Positions 33,327 to 41,681 of a stretch of 64,000 bases of DNA are shown piece by piece. Source of the stretch: Flavobacteriales bacterium (GTDB lineage: Bacteria; Bacteroidota; Bacteroidia; JANQJC01); assembly GCA_028281825.1 (NCBI GenBank), contig JANQJC010000105.1, positions 62,001-126,000 of the forward strand, written 5' to 3'. The notes under the pieces were generated by a model. That model did not search any database. It was given only the letters and a program-made list of their open reading frames with translations, and had not been told where the DNA came from. Positions within the stretch are counted from its first letter, which is position 1. Each line of letters begins with the position of its first letter. A program made the position numbers and the translations under genes.

Positions 33327-35699
33327 TCAGTAATAAATCTTGACTTCTATATCATCAGCGCAGGCCTTTTTTTCACCTACATTCCATAAAAATGTCTTAA
33401 TCTTTGCTCCTTTCTTAAGACTGATTTGCTTCTTAAAATACAAAGGTGACCATGCATTATGCTGAACCCCAAGCATTTCAGTATTTACTGCTTCCCAAAA
33501 GTATTGCTCATTTTCATCAGACACTGAAACCACCAATGCTAACTTTCCCCCATCTTTCACCTTCACTTGGGCGTTCACACTAACTGATATCTCAGTTGAA
33601 CCTTGATTGTAAATGCTATCCAGGGTAAACTCAAATGTGTGAGAATAACCACCTTTTTCCATTTCAAAGAAGTGATTACCAGAAAAAGCCTTACCAGTCT
33701 TCACTTTACTCTCATCCACATGCCAGTGCTGATAAGGCTCTTCAAGGTCATTTAAAAATCCCATAACTAACTTCTCTTTCTCAGGCGTGTTTTTACCAAA
33801 CAAACCAGAAGCCGACTGAAATTTCACATTTGCACCCTCACTTGAATTATTAACTGAAGTGTATTCCCATTGTATCTCTATTTCATCTCTGACTGCTTTG
33901 TAATTAGTGCAAGTAAATCTTATGTCTGTAACCGTCGGCTCCATAAAATCATTTTGAGGCTGCATAATCAATGGATTAACCCAAAGTCCCAATGCTGCAA
34001 TATCTGGTACTATCCTATATCTCTTAATTTCTCCATTGTTTAACTTATATTCCACATAGTAAGCTTCATCTTTAAAGAGTTGATTTTTCATAAAACGCCA
34101 GAATGTGCCCCTAATATTCACCCTGGCTCTTTGGATTCCGTCTTGAAGTTCAGGCACCTTAATCCACTCGCTCCATTTAATTTTAATTATATCTCCCGCA
34201 ATTTCCGTTTCACTAAGATGATTGCCTTTATCTCTTTCAAAAAGAATGGCTTTATCACATTTATCAACTACACTGTAATTATCCAAAATTTGTAAAATTG
34301 TTTGTGGCTCATTGTTCAAAACATACCTATCATCAATACTAGAAAAGTTTCCTCCCCATTGGTCTTCCACCATATCCCAGATAATGAATTCGGCACCCTG
34401 ATGTTTTGCAAAAAAACTGGCATTCTTGCCATCTAACCAAGGTGTATATGATGCGTAGGATTGTATGACCACCCTGGGTTTCCAAATCAATCCGTTTGCT
34501 GGAATAAAAGAAAAATCCCATGGATACACATCCACAGTAGCATCTCCAATTCTATCAAGCCACTTTTGAGGTAGTTTTTGAACAGCCAAAGCCCCCTCAG
34601 ACTCTCTCAATCCTTCTTCTGCAATTATATCTCTCTGCTCTATCCACCTGAAAAACTGGTTTACACTCCAAATTTCAGGCTTGTACTCCCTATAGTCATA
34701 GGTTACTACAAGGTTTCTATACACTAAAGCCAAAATAACACCTATAGTGAGAAAGTGCCTTTTTTTAAGCTCTTGAAATGAGAGTAAAATCAGTGTAAAA
34801 AAAAGCACCAGATAGCAGAAAAAACCACGAGCATGTAGCAAATCTTCCCTAGACATGCCGTGTTTCCAAACGGCAAAAATTGACAAGAGAAACAACCCAT
34901 ATACAAAATTGACTTTTGAGTTTTTAGCGATAAAGGGGAACGCGAAAAACAAGACCATGGCAGCACCCAGCACCAACCAATTGTTATCGGGGTAATAAGA
35001 AGTAGCTGCAGAAGAGCCTTTGGTCAATTGCAGAGTTCCAGCAAAATAATTAAAGAAACCTTCAAAGCTTCCATATATCATTAGCCAAAAGAGAAACAGA
35101 AGTACGGGGAAACTTCCCAATACATATAAAGGCACTTTAAAGTCCCTTTTTTGGTATAAATAGATACAAGCATAGGATACCATGATGATACTATTGGTAA
35201 TGCCAATAGAAGCTCTTGTGTATAAACCTATCACAGTAAAAAGAATAGGTATACTTAGCCACCATCGCTTTCCCGTAAAATGAAATACTATTAGGGCAGC
35301 AGCAACTCCTCCTGTTAGCACCAAATTGATAGCCACTATTTCCATGAGCATAATTGCCAGGGCTGCATGCAATAACCACTTTTCAGGTGCTACTGCTGAG
35401 CCTAGCTTGAATAGTGTAAAAATGAATATCAGCCTAGTGAGAGAAAGCACCCAAAAGGCAATGTCCAGATTATTGCCAAGTGGTAAGGGGTACATCAAAA
35501 ATGCCAAAGGACCGTGGGGAAATACAATATGCCTGCCCATATCAGAGCCATTGGCAAAAATATAATTGAAAGCCCATGATAGTGGCTCGTCAATACCAGG
35601 GCCATGTGAAGGACTTATCTCAGGAAAAGTGAAAACAAAAATTATGAGAGTAACAGCAAAAAGGCCTATATTCTCCCATATGCTTGTATTTTTATTCAT
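33327..35699 (-). CDS. Large multi-pass membrane protein, GT-C-like, function unknown
   Basis: A 790-aa protein. The N-terminal 330 residues hold about ten membrane spans, and the C-terminal about 450 residues form a periplasmic beta-rich domain. The first extracellular loop contains an acidic GIDEPLSWAFNY segment, in the position of the catalytic Asp/Glu in GT-C glycosyltransferases (PMT/ArnT style), so a lipid-linked sugar transferase is a plausible but unproven reading. It stands alone between the lpx operon and the desaturase, which fits envelope glycan or lipid modification. No clear named domain is visible by eye. Confidence 0.75.
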   Translation of the reverse strand: MNKNTSIWENIGLFAVTLIIFVFTFPEISPSHGPGIDEPLSWAFNYIFANGSDMGRHIVFPHGPLAFLMYPLPLGNNLDIAFWVLSLTRLIFIFTLFKLGSAVAPEKWLLHAALAIMLMEIVAINLVLTGGVAAALIVFHFTGKRWWLSIPILFTVIGLYTRASIGITNSIIMVSYACIYLYQKRDFKVPLYVLGSFPVLLFLFWLMIYGSFEGFFNYFAGTLQLTKGSSAATSYYPDNNWLVLGAAMVLFFAFPFIAKNSKVNFVYGLFLLSIFAVWKHGMSREDLLHARGFFCYLVLFFTLILLSFQELKKRHFLTIGVILALVYRNLVVTYDYREYKPEIWSVNQFFRWIEQRDIIAEEGLRESEGALAVQKLPQKWLDRIGDATVDVYPWDFSFIPANGLIWKPRVVIQSYASYTPWLDGKNASFFAKHQGAEFIIWDMVEDQWGGNFSSIDDRYVLNNEPQTILQILDNYSVVDKCDKAILFERDKGNHLSETEIAGDIIKIKWSEWIKVPELQDGIQRARVNIRGTFWRFMKNQLFKDEAYYVEYKLNNGEIKRYRIVPDIAALGLWVNPLIMQPQNDFMEPTVTDIRFTCTNYKAVRDEIEIQWEYTSVNNSSEGANVKFQSASGLFGKNTPEKEKLVMGFLNDLEEPYQHWHVDESKVKTGKAFSGNHFFEMEKGGYSHTFEFTLDSIYNQGSTEISVSVNAQVKVKDGGKLALVVSVSDENEQYFWEAVNTEMLGVQHNAWSPLYFKKQISLKKGAKIKTFLWNVGEKKACADDIEVKIYY

Positions 35700-35739
35700 A
35701 ATTTAAGATGCGCTAAATTAGAAATTAAACTCTTCTTGT

Positions 35740-35747
35740 TAAATTTG
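35740..35747 (+). promoter_or_regulatory. -7 box (TAAATTTG) for the second sterol-desaturase gene
   Basis: TAAATTTG ends 6 nt before the ATG at 35753, so the mRNA would have almost no leader. No -33 TTG at standard spacing. Confidence 0.4.
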
Positions 35748-35752
35748 TTGCT

Positions 35753-36607
35753 ATGGCAAGACAAATAATGGAGTATTTGGGTATTGAAGGTTCTATAGTA
35801 AGGTCATCCATCGTGTTTCTTATTTTGCTGGTACGTTATCTGGTAATTGCCGGTGGAGCCTTCTTGATTTTTTATGTCTTTCGGAAGCAATACAAAAAAC
35901 TTTACCGTAAGATACAGGTCAAGTTTCCTAAAGTAAAAGACTACAAAAGAGAGATACTCTACTCCATTAGCACTTTTTTCATTTTTGCGGCTTTGGTGTG
36001 GTTGATACTCAACCCTTCGGTGAGCAAATACACATGGACTTATAAACATATTAGTGATTATGGCTGGGGATACTTTATTGGAAGTGTTGTTGCTATGATT
36101 TTTATTCACGATGCTTATTTCTACTGGACCCACAGAGCTATGCACCACCCGAAAATATTTAAGTACTTACATAAGGTGCATCACTTGTCAAAGAACCCAT
36201 CACCCTGGGCGGCATTTAGTTTCCACCCTTTAGAAGCAGTTGTTGAATTCAGCATTATATTAATATTTATTTTTTGTTTCCCGACACATCATTTTGCTAC
36301 ACTTATCTTTCTTTTCTTTATGACGATAGAAAATGTGTTGGGTCATTTAGGATATGAGCTTTATCCAAAAGGGGCTAATAAGCATTGGTTGGGCAAATGG
36401 TTCAATACTTCTACTAATCACAATATGCACCATGAATATTTCAAAGGCAATTACGGTTTGTATTTTACTATTTGGGACAGGCTTATGGGTACAATGCACC
36501 CAAAGTACGACGAGCGATTTGAGCAAGTCACCAGCCAACCCAAACCCACCAGAAAACAAGATGAAGATAAGGTACCTGCCTCTGGGCGACTCGTACACGA
36601 TATGTGA
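35753..36607 (+). CDS. Sterol desaturase / fatty acid hydroxylase family protein (second copy)
   Basis: A 284-aa membrane di-iron oxygenase. His clusters: HDAYFYWTHRAMHH, KVHHLSKNPSPW and TNHNMHHEYF, with a further FHPLEA. Four membrane spans precede and separate them. It belongs to the same superfamily as the gene at 2965 but to a different branch, with its own spacing. The substrate is unknown; C-5 sterol desaturase-like or hydroxylase activity on lipids is possible. Its last 47 to 176 nt are read in a second frame as the start of the SGNH hydrolase gene. Confidence 0.88.
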   Translation: MARQIMEYLGIEGSIVRSSIVFLILLVRYLVIAGGAFLIFYVFRKQYKKLYRKIQVKFPKVKDYKREILYSISTFFIFAALVWLILNPSVSKYTWTYKHISDYGWGYFIGSVVAMIFIHDAYFYWTHRAMHHPKIFKYLHKVHHLSKNPSPWAAFSFHPLEAVVEFSIILIFIFCFPTHHFATLIFLFFMTIENVLGHLGYELYPKGANKHWLGKWFNTSTNHNMHHEYFKGNYGLYFTIWDRLMGTMHPKYDERFEQVTSQPKPTRKQDEDKVPASGRLVHDM

Positions 36608-37169
36608 AGGAATGCCTGAACAAGACAGGTGGCCAAATATACTTACCGAACACCTTAAAGAAAAAGGCCTTGACATTGAGTTGGTTGCTAACCCTGCAGT
36701 GACTGGCTGGACTACCCAAGATTTGATTGATAAGGAATTACCCCTTTACCGAGAGGAAAGGCCCAACTTCTCTACCCTGCTTATTGGCGTGAATGATTGG
36801 GTCCAAGGAGTATCAACTGATGATTTCAGAAAGAACCTGGCCTATATTATGGATGAAATGCTCAAGCCCTTATCCTCACCTGAAAGGTTGATAGTGGTTA
36901 CCATACCAGATTTTTCCGTAACCCCTGAAGGGCCCCAGTATAGCCGTGGAAGGAATATTACCGAAGGATTGAAAGCCTTTAATGAGATTGTAAAAGAAGA
37001 AGCTGAAAAAAGAGAACTGGATGTAGTGGACATTTTCCCAAGCTCACTTAACATGAAAGGGAAAGCAGAACTGGTTCATACTGACGGGCTACACCCATCA
37101 GCAATAGAATATGCCAACTGGGAAGAACTTATCCTCCCAGTGGCATATAGTAATCTCACTGCTAAATAA
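36561..37169 (+). CDS. SGNH/GDSL hydrolase family protein
   Basis: Esterase/lipase fold with the four SGNH blocks: block I LPLGDSYTICEG (Ser), a Gly in VANPAVTGWTT, block III LLIGVNDWVQG (Asn) and block V HTDGLHPSAIEY (Asp, His). Start choice is open: from 36561 it is a 202-aa cytoplasmic protein, as is common. The ATG at 36432 would add a lipoprotein-like signal (MNISKAITVCILLFGTGLWVQC) but lies inside the conserved end of the desaturase gene. It overlaps the upstream gene in a different frame in either case. The substrate is unknown; acetyl or acyl ester removal is typical. Confidence 0.88.
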   Translation: MKIRYLPLGDSYTICEGMPEQDRWPNILTEHLKEKGLDIELVANPAVTGWTTQDLIDKELPLYREERPNFSTLLIGVNDWVQGVSTDDFRKNLAYIMDEMLKPLSSPERLIVVTIPDFSVTPEGPQYSRGRNITEGLKAFNEIVKEEAEKRELDVVDIFPSSLNMKGKAELVHTDGLHPSAIEYANWEELILPVAYSNLTAK

Positions 37170-37171
37170 GA

Positions 37172-37708
37172 TTAAGGGTTAAAAGGCACCCCAGGGCCTA
37201 AGAATTTAGGGTCGTGCGCGGGGCGTGAGTAGATATTAGCCTTTTGCATGGTTATCTTGTATTTAGTAGTACCAACTTGGTCTTCAAACACGATAGGCTC
37301 TTCCGATGTCTTATTCAAACGCTCTTCATACATACCAAAACGGTCACCAATCAGCATCAGGTAGCTATCTGCACCATTAAAACCCGGTTCACCATGAGGG
37401 CCACCTGGTCCACCTGGGTTAATCCAAATCTCATAGGTACCCCACCAATAGTCATATGGTGTGATGAAATACTCAAATTCAAACACGCCTGCCCTTGTTG
37501 GATAGTATTCACCTAAAAATGGATTAGTGGGTATGGATGGGTTATTGTCCCAATACCTCTCTGGGTGATAATCACCATAGTCAACGCCAAAGTATGCCCT
37601 ACCTGGATTTCCCGGAGGGCCTGGTGTATTGGCTACATACACACATGATGACAAACTTGTTACCATCATTATCAAGGGTAATATATATCTGTATAATCTG
37701 GTTTTCAT
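37172..37708 (-). CDS. Lipoprotein with Gly-Pro-rich segments, unknown function
   Basis: A 178-aa protein with a lipoprotein signal (lipobox SLSSC, Cys about 22). The mature part opens with a collagen-like GPPGNPG stretch and has a second WINPGGPGGPHGEPG run in the middle, plus Tyr/Trp-rich segments (YDYWWGTYEIW). The runs are too short for a collagen triple helix. No family recognised. It is convergent with the SGNH gene (stop codons 2 nt apart) and diverges from the next lipoprotein gene. Confidence 0.7.
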   Translation of the reverse strand: MKTRLYRYILPLIMMVTSLSSCVYVANTPGPPGNPGRAYFGVDYGDYHPERYWDNNPSIPTNPFLGEYYPTRAGVFEFEYFITPYDYWWGTYEIWINPGGPGGPHGEPGFNGADSYLMLIGDRFGMYEERLNKTSEEPIVFEDQVGTTKYKITMQKANIYSRPAHDPKFLGPGVPFNP

Positions 37709-37811
37709 GATTGATGTTTTAAAGTTTATGCCAGGCTATATTCAAATAGGATGCCAAAAAATATTTTTGTGAGGGGAATTAACAATAGTTAATGCAGACT
37801 TGGTATAGTTA

Positions 37812-37842
37812 TTGATAGTGTATCATCAACTCATTAACTTTG
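37812..37842 (+). promoter_or_regulatory. Promoter for the 185-aa lipoprotein
   Basis: TTG (37812-37814), 20-nt spacer, TAACTTTG (37835-37842), then only ACAA before the ATG at 37847. A leaderless mRNA is predicted. Confidence 0.7.
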
Positions 37843-37846
37843 ACAA

Positions 37847-38404
37847 ATGAAAGCGCATCAATTATTTATTTTATTAGTTTCAATAATATTCATATCATCC
37901 TGTAAATCAACAATTTATTTTACTGAAGAAACTAAGTTTCAGCTTGAGAAAAGTGAAGTAGACCTAAGGAGAGTTCAGTTCTATAATTCAGAAACAATTG
38001 TGCTTGCTCGCCAAATAAAAAAGGAAGAAGTGAATGTTGTTTCTGGTAAGGTTCGTCTTGAAGAAGGGCGCTACATTGAAGAAGTGATTATTAAGGCCGG
38101 TACTCCTGGTGTGTTTATGGAGAAGAATGAAAAAGTACTTTTCATTAGCTTTGAAGAAGGCTCTAGCAAGGTGATACCTTTCATGAAAATTAATTCAAGG
38201 AGTTCCGGCAACGCGCCAATATATCAACTAGCTTCACTTGAATGGAAAACCAACTCAAGTGGGCGAAAGCTGGGGGTTATCAATTATGACAACAACAAGT
38301 ATAGTGTAGTAAGCGGTGACCGCTCTCGCCTACTTATCAATAAAAGCACTTTGAGCAAGAACGAGAGGAACTCTCGTGTGGCTAAGGGTGTGAAGATTGA
38401 GTAG
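37847..38404 (+). CDS. Lipoprotein of unknown function
   Basis: A 185-aa protein with a lipoprotein signal peptide (IIFISSC, Cys about 19) followed by KSTIYF. The mature part looks like alternating strands (EVNVVSGKVRLEEGRYIEEVIIKAGTPGVFM, VLFISFEEG) with a basic C-terminal tail ending KNERNSRVAKGVKIE. I cannot assign a family. It stands as a single gene with a full consensus promoter, and its stop is 2 nt from the convergent dinB stop. Confidence 0.68.
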   Translation: MKAHQLFILLVSIIFISSCKSTIYFTEETKFQLEKSEVDLRRVQFYNSETIVLARQIKKEEVNVVSGKVRLEEGRYIEEVIIKAGTPGVFMEKNEKVLFISFEEGSSKVIPFMKINSRSSGNAPIYQLASLEWKTNSSGRKLGVINYDNNKYSVVSGDRSRLLINKSTLSKNERNSRVAKGVKIE

Positions 38405-38406
38405 GG

Positions 38407-39606
38407 CTAAGCCCTCTTCCCACTCCCCAATCCATTGAAGGGATTAAAATCCCTATGAGTAACACCCATACCTATGGCACGCTGAACGCTGCCACTACCG
38501 AAGCGCCTTTTCATTCTATCCACTGCCTGATAGAGGTTTATCATCTCCTCACTATCTTCAAAAAGGCTGATTTGATGGCTGCCATGAACCAGATGACTGA
38601 ATTTTACTCCTATCAGTCTCACCAGTATGCGGCGATGATAAACCCGCTCAAATAGCTCCTTCACCTTTTTTATCAGCACGTGGTCAGACGATGAATAAGG
38701 TATGCGTGCCTGCATGGTATGGGTTTCAAAGTCTGTATAGCGTACTTTGACAGTAACACAAGCCGTGAGTTTTTGCTCATTTCGCAATTGAAAAGCCAGT
38801 TTTTCCGTCATTGAAACTAATACACTTCTTAAAAAATGCGGGTCGGTAGTATCAGAACCAAAAGTTTGTTCGGTTGACATTGATTTTTGCTCAGAGTATG
38901 GAATAACAGGCGCGTAATCAATACCATTCGCCTTTTGCCACAGCAGAATACCGTTTTTACCCAATACCGTCTGCAACATATGCACTGGTGTTTCCTGCAG
39001 GTTTTTCACATATCTCACCCCCAGATTGTGCAATAGCATGAAGGTTTTACCACCCACCATCGGTATCTTTCTCACGGATAACGGAGCCAAGAACTCCTTT
39101 TCAGTACCTGCTATAATATGCTTATGCCCATTGGGTTTGGCTTCACCTGTGCCCACCTTTGCTACGGTTTTATTGATAGCCATACCGAAAGATATAGGGA
39201 GTCCCGTCTCGTCAATAATCGCCTCACGCAACTCACTACCCATTTTGTAGCAACCGAAAAAGCGGTCGATACCAGTTAAATCGATATAAAACTCATCAAT
39301 AGAAGTCTTCTCATATAGGGGCACTCGCTCTTTTATAATTTCAGTAACCATTTGTGAATAATAGGTATACCTGTCTGTATCACCCCTTACCACAATGGCA
39401 TGAGGGCATAAGCGCATGGCCAATTTCATGGACATAGCAGAATGGATGCCATAAGCCCGTGCCTCATAGCTACATGAGGCTACTACTCCCCTCTCCTTTC
39501 CGCCTATTAGTATAGGCTTACCAACTAACCTCGAATCTTCCTTCCTTTCTACCGATACAAAGAAGGTATCGAGATCCATATGCATAATAGATTTGGCGTT
39601 AAGCAT
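38407..39606 (-). CDS. dinB: DNA polymerase IV (Y-family translesion polymerase)
   Basis: Error-prone polymerase that bypasses DNA lesions. The first catalytic carboxylate is in MHMDLDTFFVSVE (D11, D13), and the pair D104-E105 is in SIDEFYIDL. A little-finger domain follows, and the beta-clamp motif QISLF sits near the C-terminus. 399 aa is on the long side for DinB (E. coli 351) and typical for Bacteroidota. An SOS (LexA) box was not seen; a TAATTTCGACG string upstream matches the paaG promoter and may be its -7 box. Confidence 0.95.
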   Translation of the reverse strand: MLNAKSIMHMDLDTFFVSVERKEDSRLVGKPILIGGKERGVVASCSYEARAYGIHSAMSMKLAMRLCPHAIVVRGDTDRYTYYSQMVTEIIKERVPLYEKTSIDEFYIDLTGIDRFFGCYKMGSELREAIIDETGLPISFGMAINKTVAKVGTGEAKPNGHKHIIAGTEKEFLAPLSVRKIPMVGGKTFMLLHNLGVRYVKNLQETPVHMLQTVLGKNGILLWQKANGIDYAPVIPYSEQKSMSTEQTFGSDTTDPHFLRSVLVSMTEKLAFQLRNEQKLTACVTVKVRYTDFETHTMQARIPYSSSDHVLIKKVKELFERVYHRRILVRLIGVKFSHLVHGSHQISLFEDSEEMINLYQAVDRMKRRFGSGSVQRAIGMGVTHRDFNPFNGLGSGKRA

Positions 39607-39695
39607 CTTATTGACAATTTATACGTCGAAATTATGACAATAAAATAATCAATAATTCTTAAAGTCCAATAAAAACAAAGAAAGCAGAAGGATTT

Positions 39696-40535
39696 TCAAT
39701 CTATACGAGCATTGAGCAGCTCCACCAATTTTTTGGAAATTTTATTGAAATATCGCTTGTTTTTGTAGGCTCCGACCCATTTTATCCCAGCTACGGCAGT
39801 TGTGATAAATACTTCTTCAGCATGGTGAAGTTCCGTTTCACTCACTTCATCTGCTTCAATCACTTCCAAACCAGCTTTAGGGGCCAATTCAATAATCTGT
39901 TTTCGCATAGTTCCTTCAAGACAGCCCGAAGCCAGCGAGGGAGTTAATAAAGTATTGCCTTGCACCAAAAACACATTAGAGCTAGTGGCTTCACATAAAA
40001 ACCCCTTTTCATTGAGAAGTATCAAGTCGTCTAAACCCCGCTCCTGTTTATCTAATGAAGCCATTACAAACAATAAGCTGTTCCCTGTTTTAAGATTGGA
40101 TAGACAGTTGATGGCCTTTTTCATTTCAAGATATATATCCACCTTCAATCCCTTTTCATTGAGTGTAAAAAAGTTATCAGCATACGGTAATACTTCCATA
40201 AACCAAGAGACTTGATTGCTATCAGGTTGATAAAGACCGCCATCATTACGGTAAACTACCAACCTAGCCCTACCTCCAGTAGTTATTTCGTTTAAACCTA
40301 TTAGCGTATTTACTTGCTCCGTAAAGTAATGGAAAGTGAACCCTGATGGCAACTTCATCTTGAGAACACGTGCAGCTTCTATTAATCTGGCATGGTGATT
40401 TTCCAAAAACACAGCTTTTCCGTTCACTATCCTTATACTCTCAAAATAAGAGTCGCCATAACGAAATGCCCTATTGTGAGAAGAGAACAACAAGTCATCA
40501 TCCTTATATAATGCTCCATTCAGCAATACCCTCAT
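39696..40535 (-). CDS. Class IV aminotransferase (aminodeoxychorismate lyase / branched-chain type)
   Basis: A PLP enzyme of fold type IV, 279 aa. The PLP Lys is probably in SNLKTGNSLLFVMA (about residue 152), and the phosphate-binding loop is in LTPSLASGCLEGTMR. Members include PabC, which releases 4-aminobenzoate for folate, branched-chain aminotransferase and D-amino-acid aminotransferase. Length and the absence of the BCAT-specific EVFGTGTA motif favour a PabC-like role, which would fit folP elsewhere in this window. Last gene of the eight-gene minus-strand run, overlapping gmhB by 4 nt. Confidence 0.85.
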   Translation of the reverse strand: MRVLLNGALYKDDDLLFSSHNRAFRYGDSYFESIRIVNGKAVFLENHHARLIEAARVLKMKLPSGFTFHYFTEQVNTLIGLNEITTGGRARLVVYRNDGGLYQPDSNQVSWFMEVLPYADNFFTLNEKGLKVDIYLEMKKAINCLSNLKTGNSLLFVMASLDKQERGLDDLILLNEKGFLCEATSSNVFLVQGNTLLTPSLASGCLEGTMRKQIIELAPKAGLEVIEADEVSETELHHAEEVFITTAVAGIKWVGAYKNKRYFNKISKKLVELLNARID

Positions 40536-41020
40536 GAGATATTATGCTCTTTTAAAACCTGCAAAAAATCAGAATTTGCTTCTACTAAAACACCACCTAA
40601 CCCTACTGCTTCACTTGCCTGGATATCCCTGGGTTTATCACCGATAAAGAATGAGTTTTGAACATTAATATCAAAACGTACAATAGCTTTCTCTAAGAGA
40701 AGAGAACCCGGCTTACGACACAAACACTTACCAAAATCGTTATGATGCGGGCAGTAATATATCTCAGCAAAGCTTACGCCGCTTTTACTTAGTTGCTGTT
40801 TTAGCCTCGCATGCAGTTGTTCTACATCGCCCCTAGTGTATAGACCCTTAGCAATCCCACCTTGGTTGGTAATCACTATCAGCAGATAACCATTTACCTG
40901 CAAGGATTTTAAGCCTTCCACTACACCAGGCAATATCTCGAAGTCCTCCCACCTCCAGGTGTATTCACCTCGCTCGCGATTGATAACCCCATCCCTATCC
41001 AGAAAAACAGCCTTATTCAT
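40532..41020 (-). CDS. gmhB: D-glycero-D-manno-heptose-1,7-bisphosphate 7-phosphatase GmhB
   Basis: HAD-superfamily phosphatase (162 aa) in the ADP-heptose pathway for LPS core. The nucleophile motif is FLDRDGVINRERGEY (DxD). The Zn-binding loop of GmhB/HisB-N proteins is present: CPHHNDFGKCLCRKP. HAD motifs ITNQGG and FIGDKPRDIQASEAVG follow. No other heptose genes are nearby, so its partners must be elsewhere. It overlaps the rhomboid gene and the aminotransferase gene by 4 nt each. HisB-N-type histidinol phosphatase is the alternative. Confidence 0.88.
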   Translation of the reverse strand: MNKAVFLDRDGVINRERGEYTWRWEDFEILPGVVEGLKSLQVNGYLLIVITNQGGIAKGLYTRGDVEQLHARLKQQLSKSGVSFAEIYYCPHHNDFGKCLCRKPGSLLLEKAIVRFDINVQNSFFIGDKPRDIQASEAVGLGGVLVEANSDFLQVLKEHNIS

Positions 41021-41640
41021 AAACCCAAGGCAAACTTAATTTGGTCAATGAAATAAAGGAATAGCTTAGGTTTCAAAAGAATAGTAAACCCGAAACCGAA
41101 TAAAGCGCCAAAGAGGTGAGCATCGTGATTTACGTTATCTCTCCCACGCTTACCCATGAAATAGGAGTAGCCTACATATACAACTGCCCAAATAACACCT
41201 GGCAAACACAAGATGCCATACAGGCAAATACTATTCATAGGCGAAAACAACACGTAAGCAAACAGTATAGCAGATACCCCGCCAGAAGCACCTACCCCAT
41301 TATACCATGAATCTTCTTTATGTTTTTCAAAAGTTGGAATAACAGAAGTAAATATGGCACCCACATAGAGCAATATAAAATAGGCTGTTCCCAATCCACC
41401 ACCAAATAGCTTTACAAATTGCATCTCAACTACCCGCCCAAACATGTATAACACAAACATATTCACCGCAAGATGCACATAGTCAGCATGAAGCAAGCCG
41501 TGTGTAAAAAACCTATGCCACTCTCTGGCCTTATATACCGTGTAAGGGTTAAACTGCCAGCGATTCATAAGGTTTTGGTTACCAAATGCCATGATTGACA
41601 CGATACAAGTGAGAATGATAATAATAAGTGTAATGCTCAT
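41017..41640 (-). CDS. Rhomboid family intramembrane serine protease
   Basis: Six-pass membrane protease of 207 aa. The catalytic Ser lies in GVGASGGVSAILFA (GASG) and the catalytic His in NHDAHLFGALFG. The conserved NMFVLYMFGRVVE loop (the usual rhomboid NM..L..FG pattern) and an N-terminal HRFFTHGLLHADYVH are present. Substrates cannot be inferred. It follows the 1481-aa exported protein by 42 nt and overlaps gmhB by 4 nt. Confidence 0.92.
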   Translation of the reverse strand: MSITLIIIILTCIVSIMAFGNQNLMNRWQFNPYTVYKAREWHRFFTHGLLHADYVHLAVNMFVLYMFGRVVEMQFVKLFGGGLGTAYFILLYVGAIFTSVIPTFEKHKEDSWYNGVGASGGVSAILFAYVLFSPMNSICLYGILCLPGVIWAVVYVGYSYFMGKRGRDNVNHDAHLFGALFGFGFTILLKPKLFLYFIDQIKFALGL

Positions 41641-41681
41641 TAAGCTAATTTACCTTTGATATTTTATTTGCCCGCTGGTCT

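Noticed and set aside
36354-36431. Upstream part of the 271-aa ORF containing the SGNH hydrolase
   Set aside because: It lies wholly inside the conserved His-rich end of the desaturase gene; only the ATGs at 36432 and 36561 are reasonable starts.
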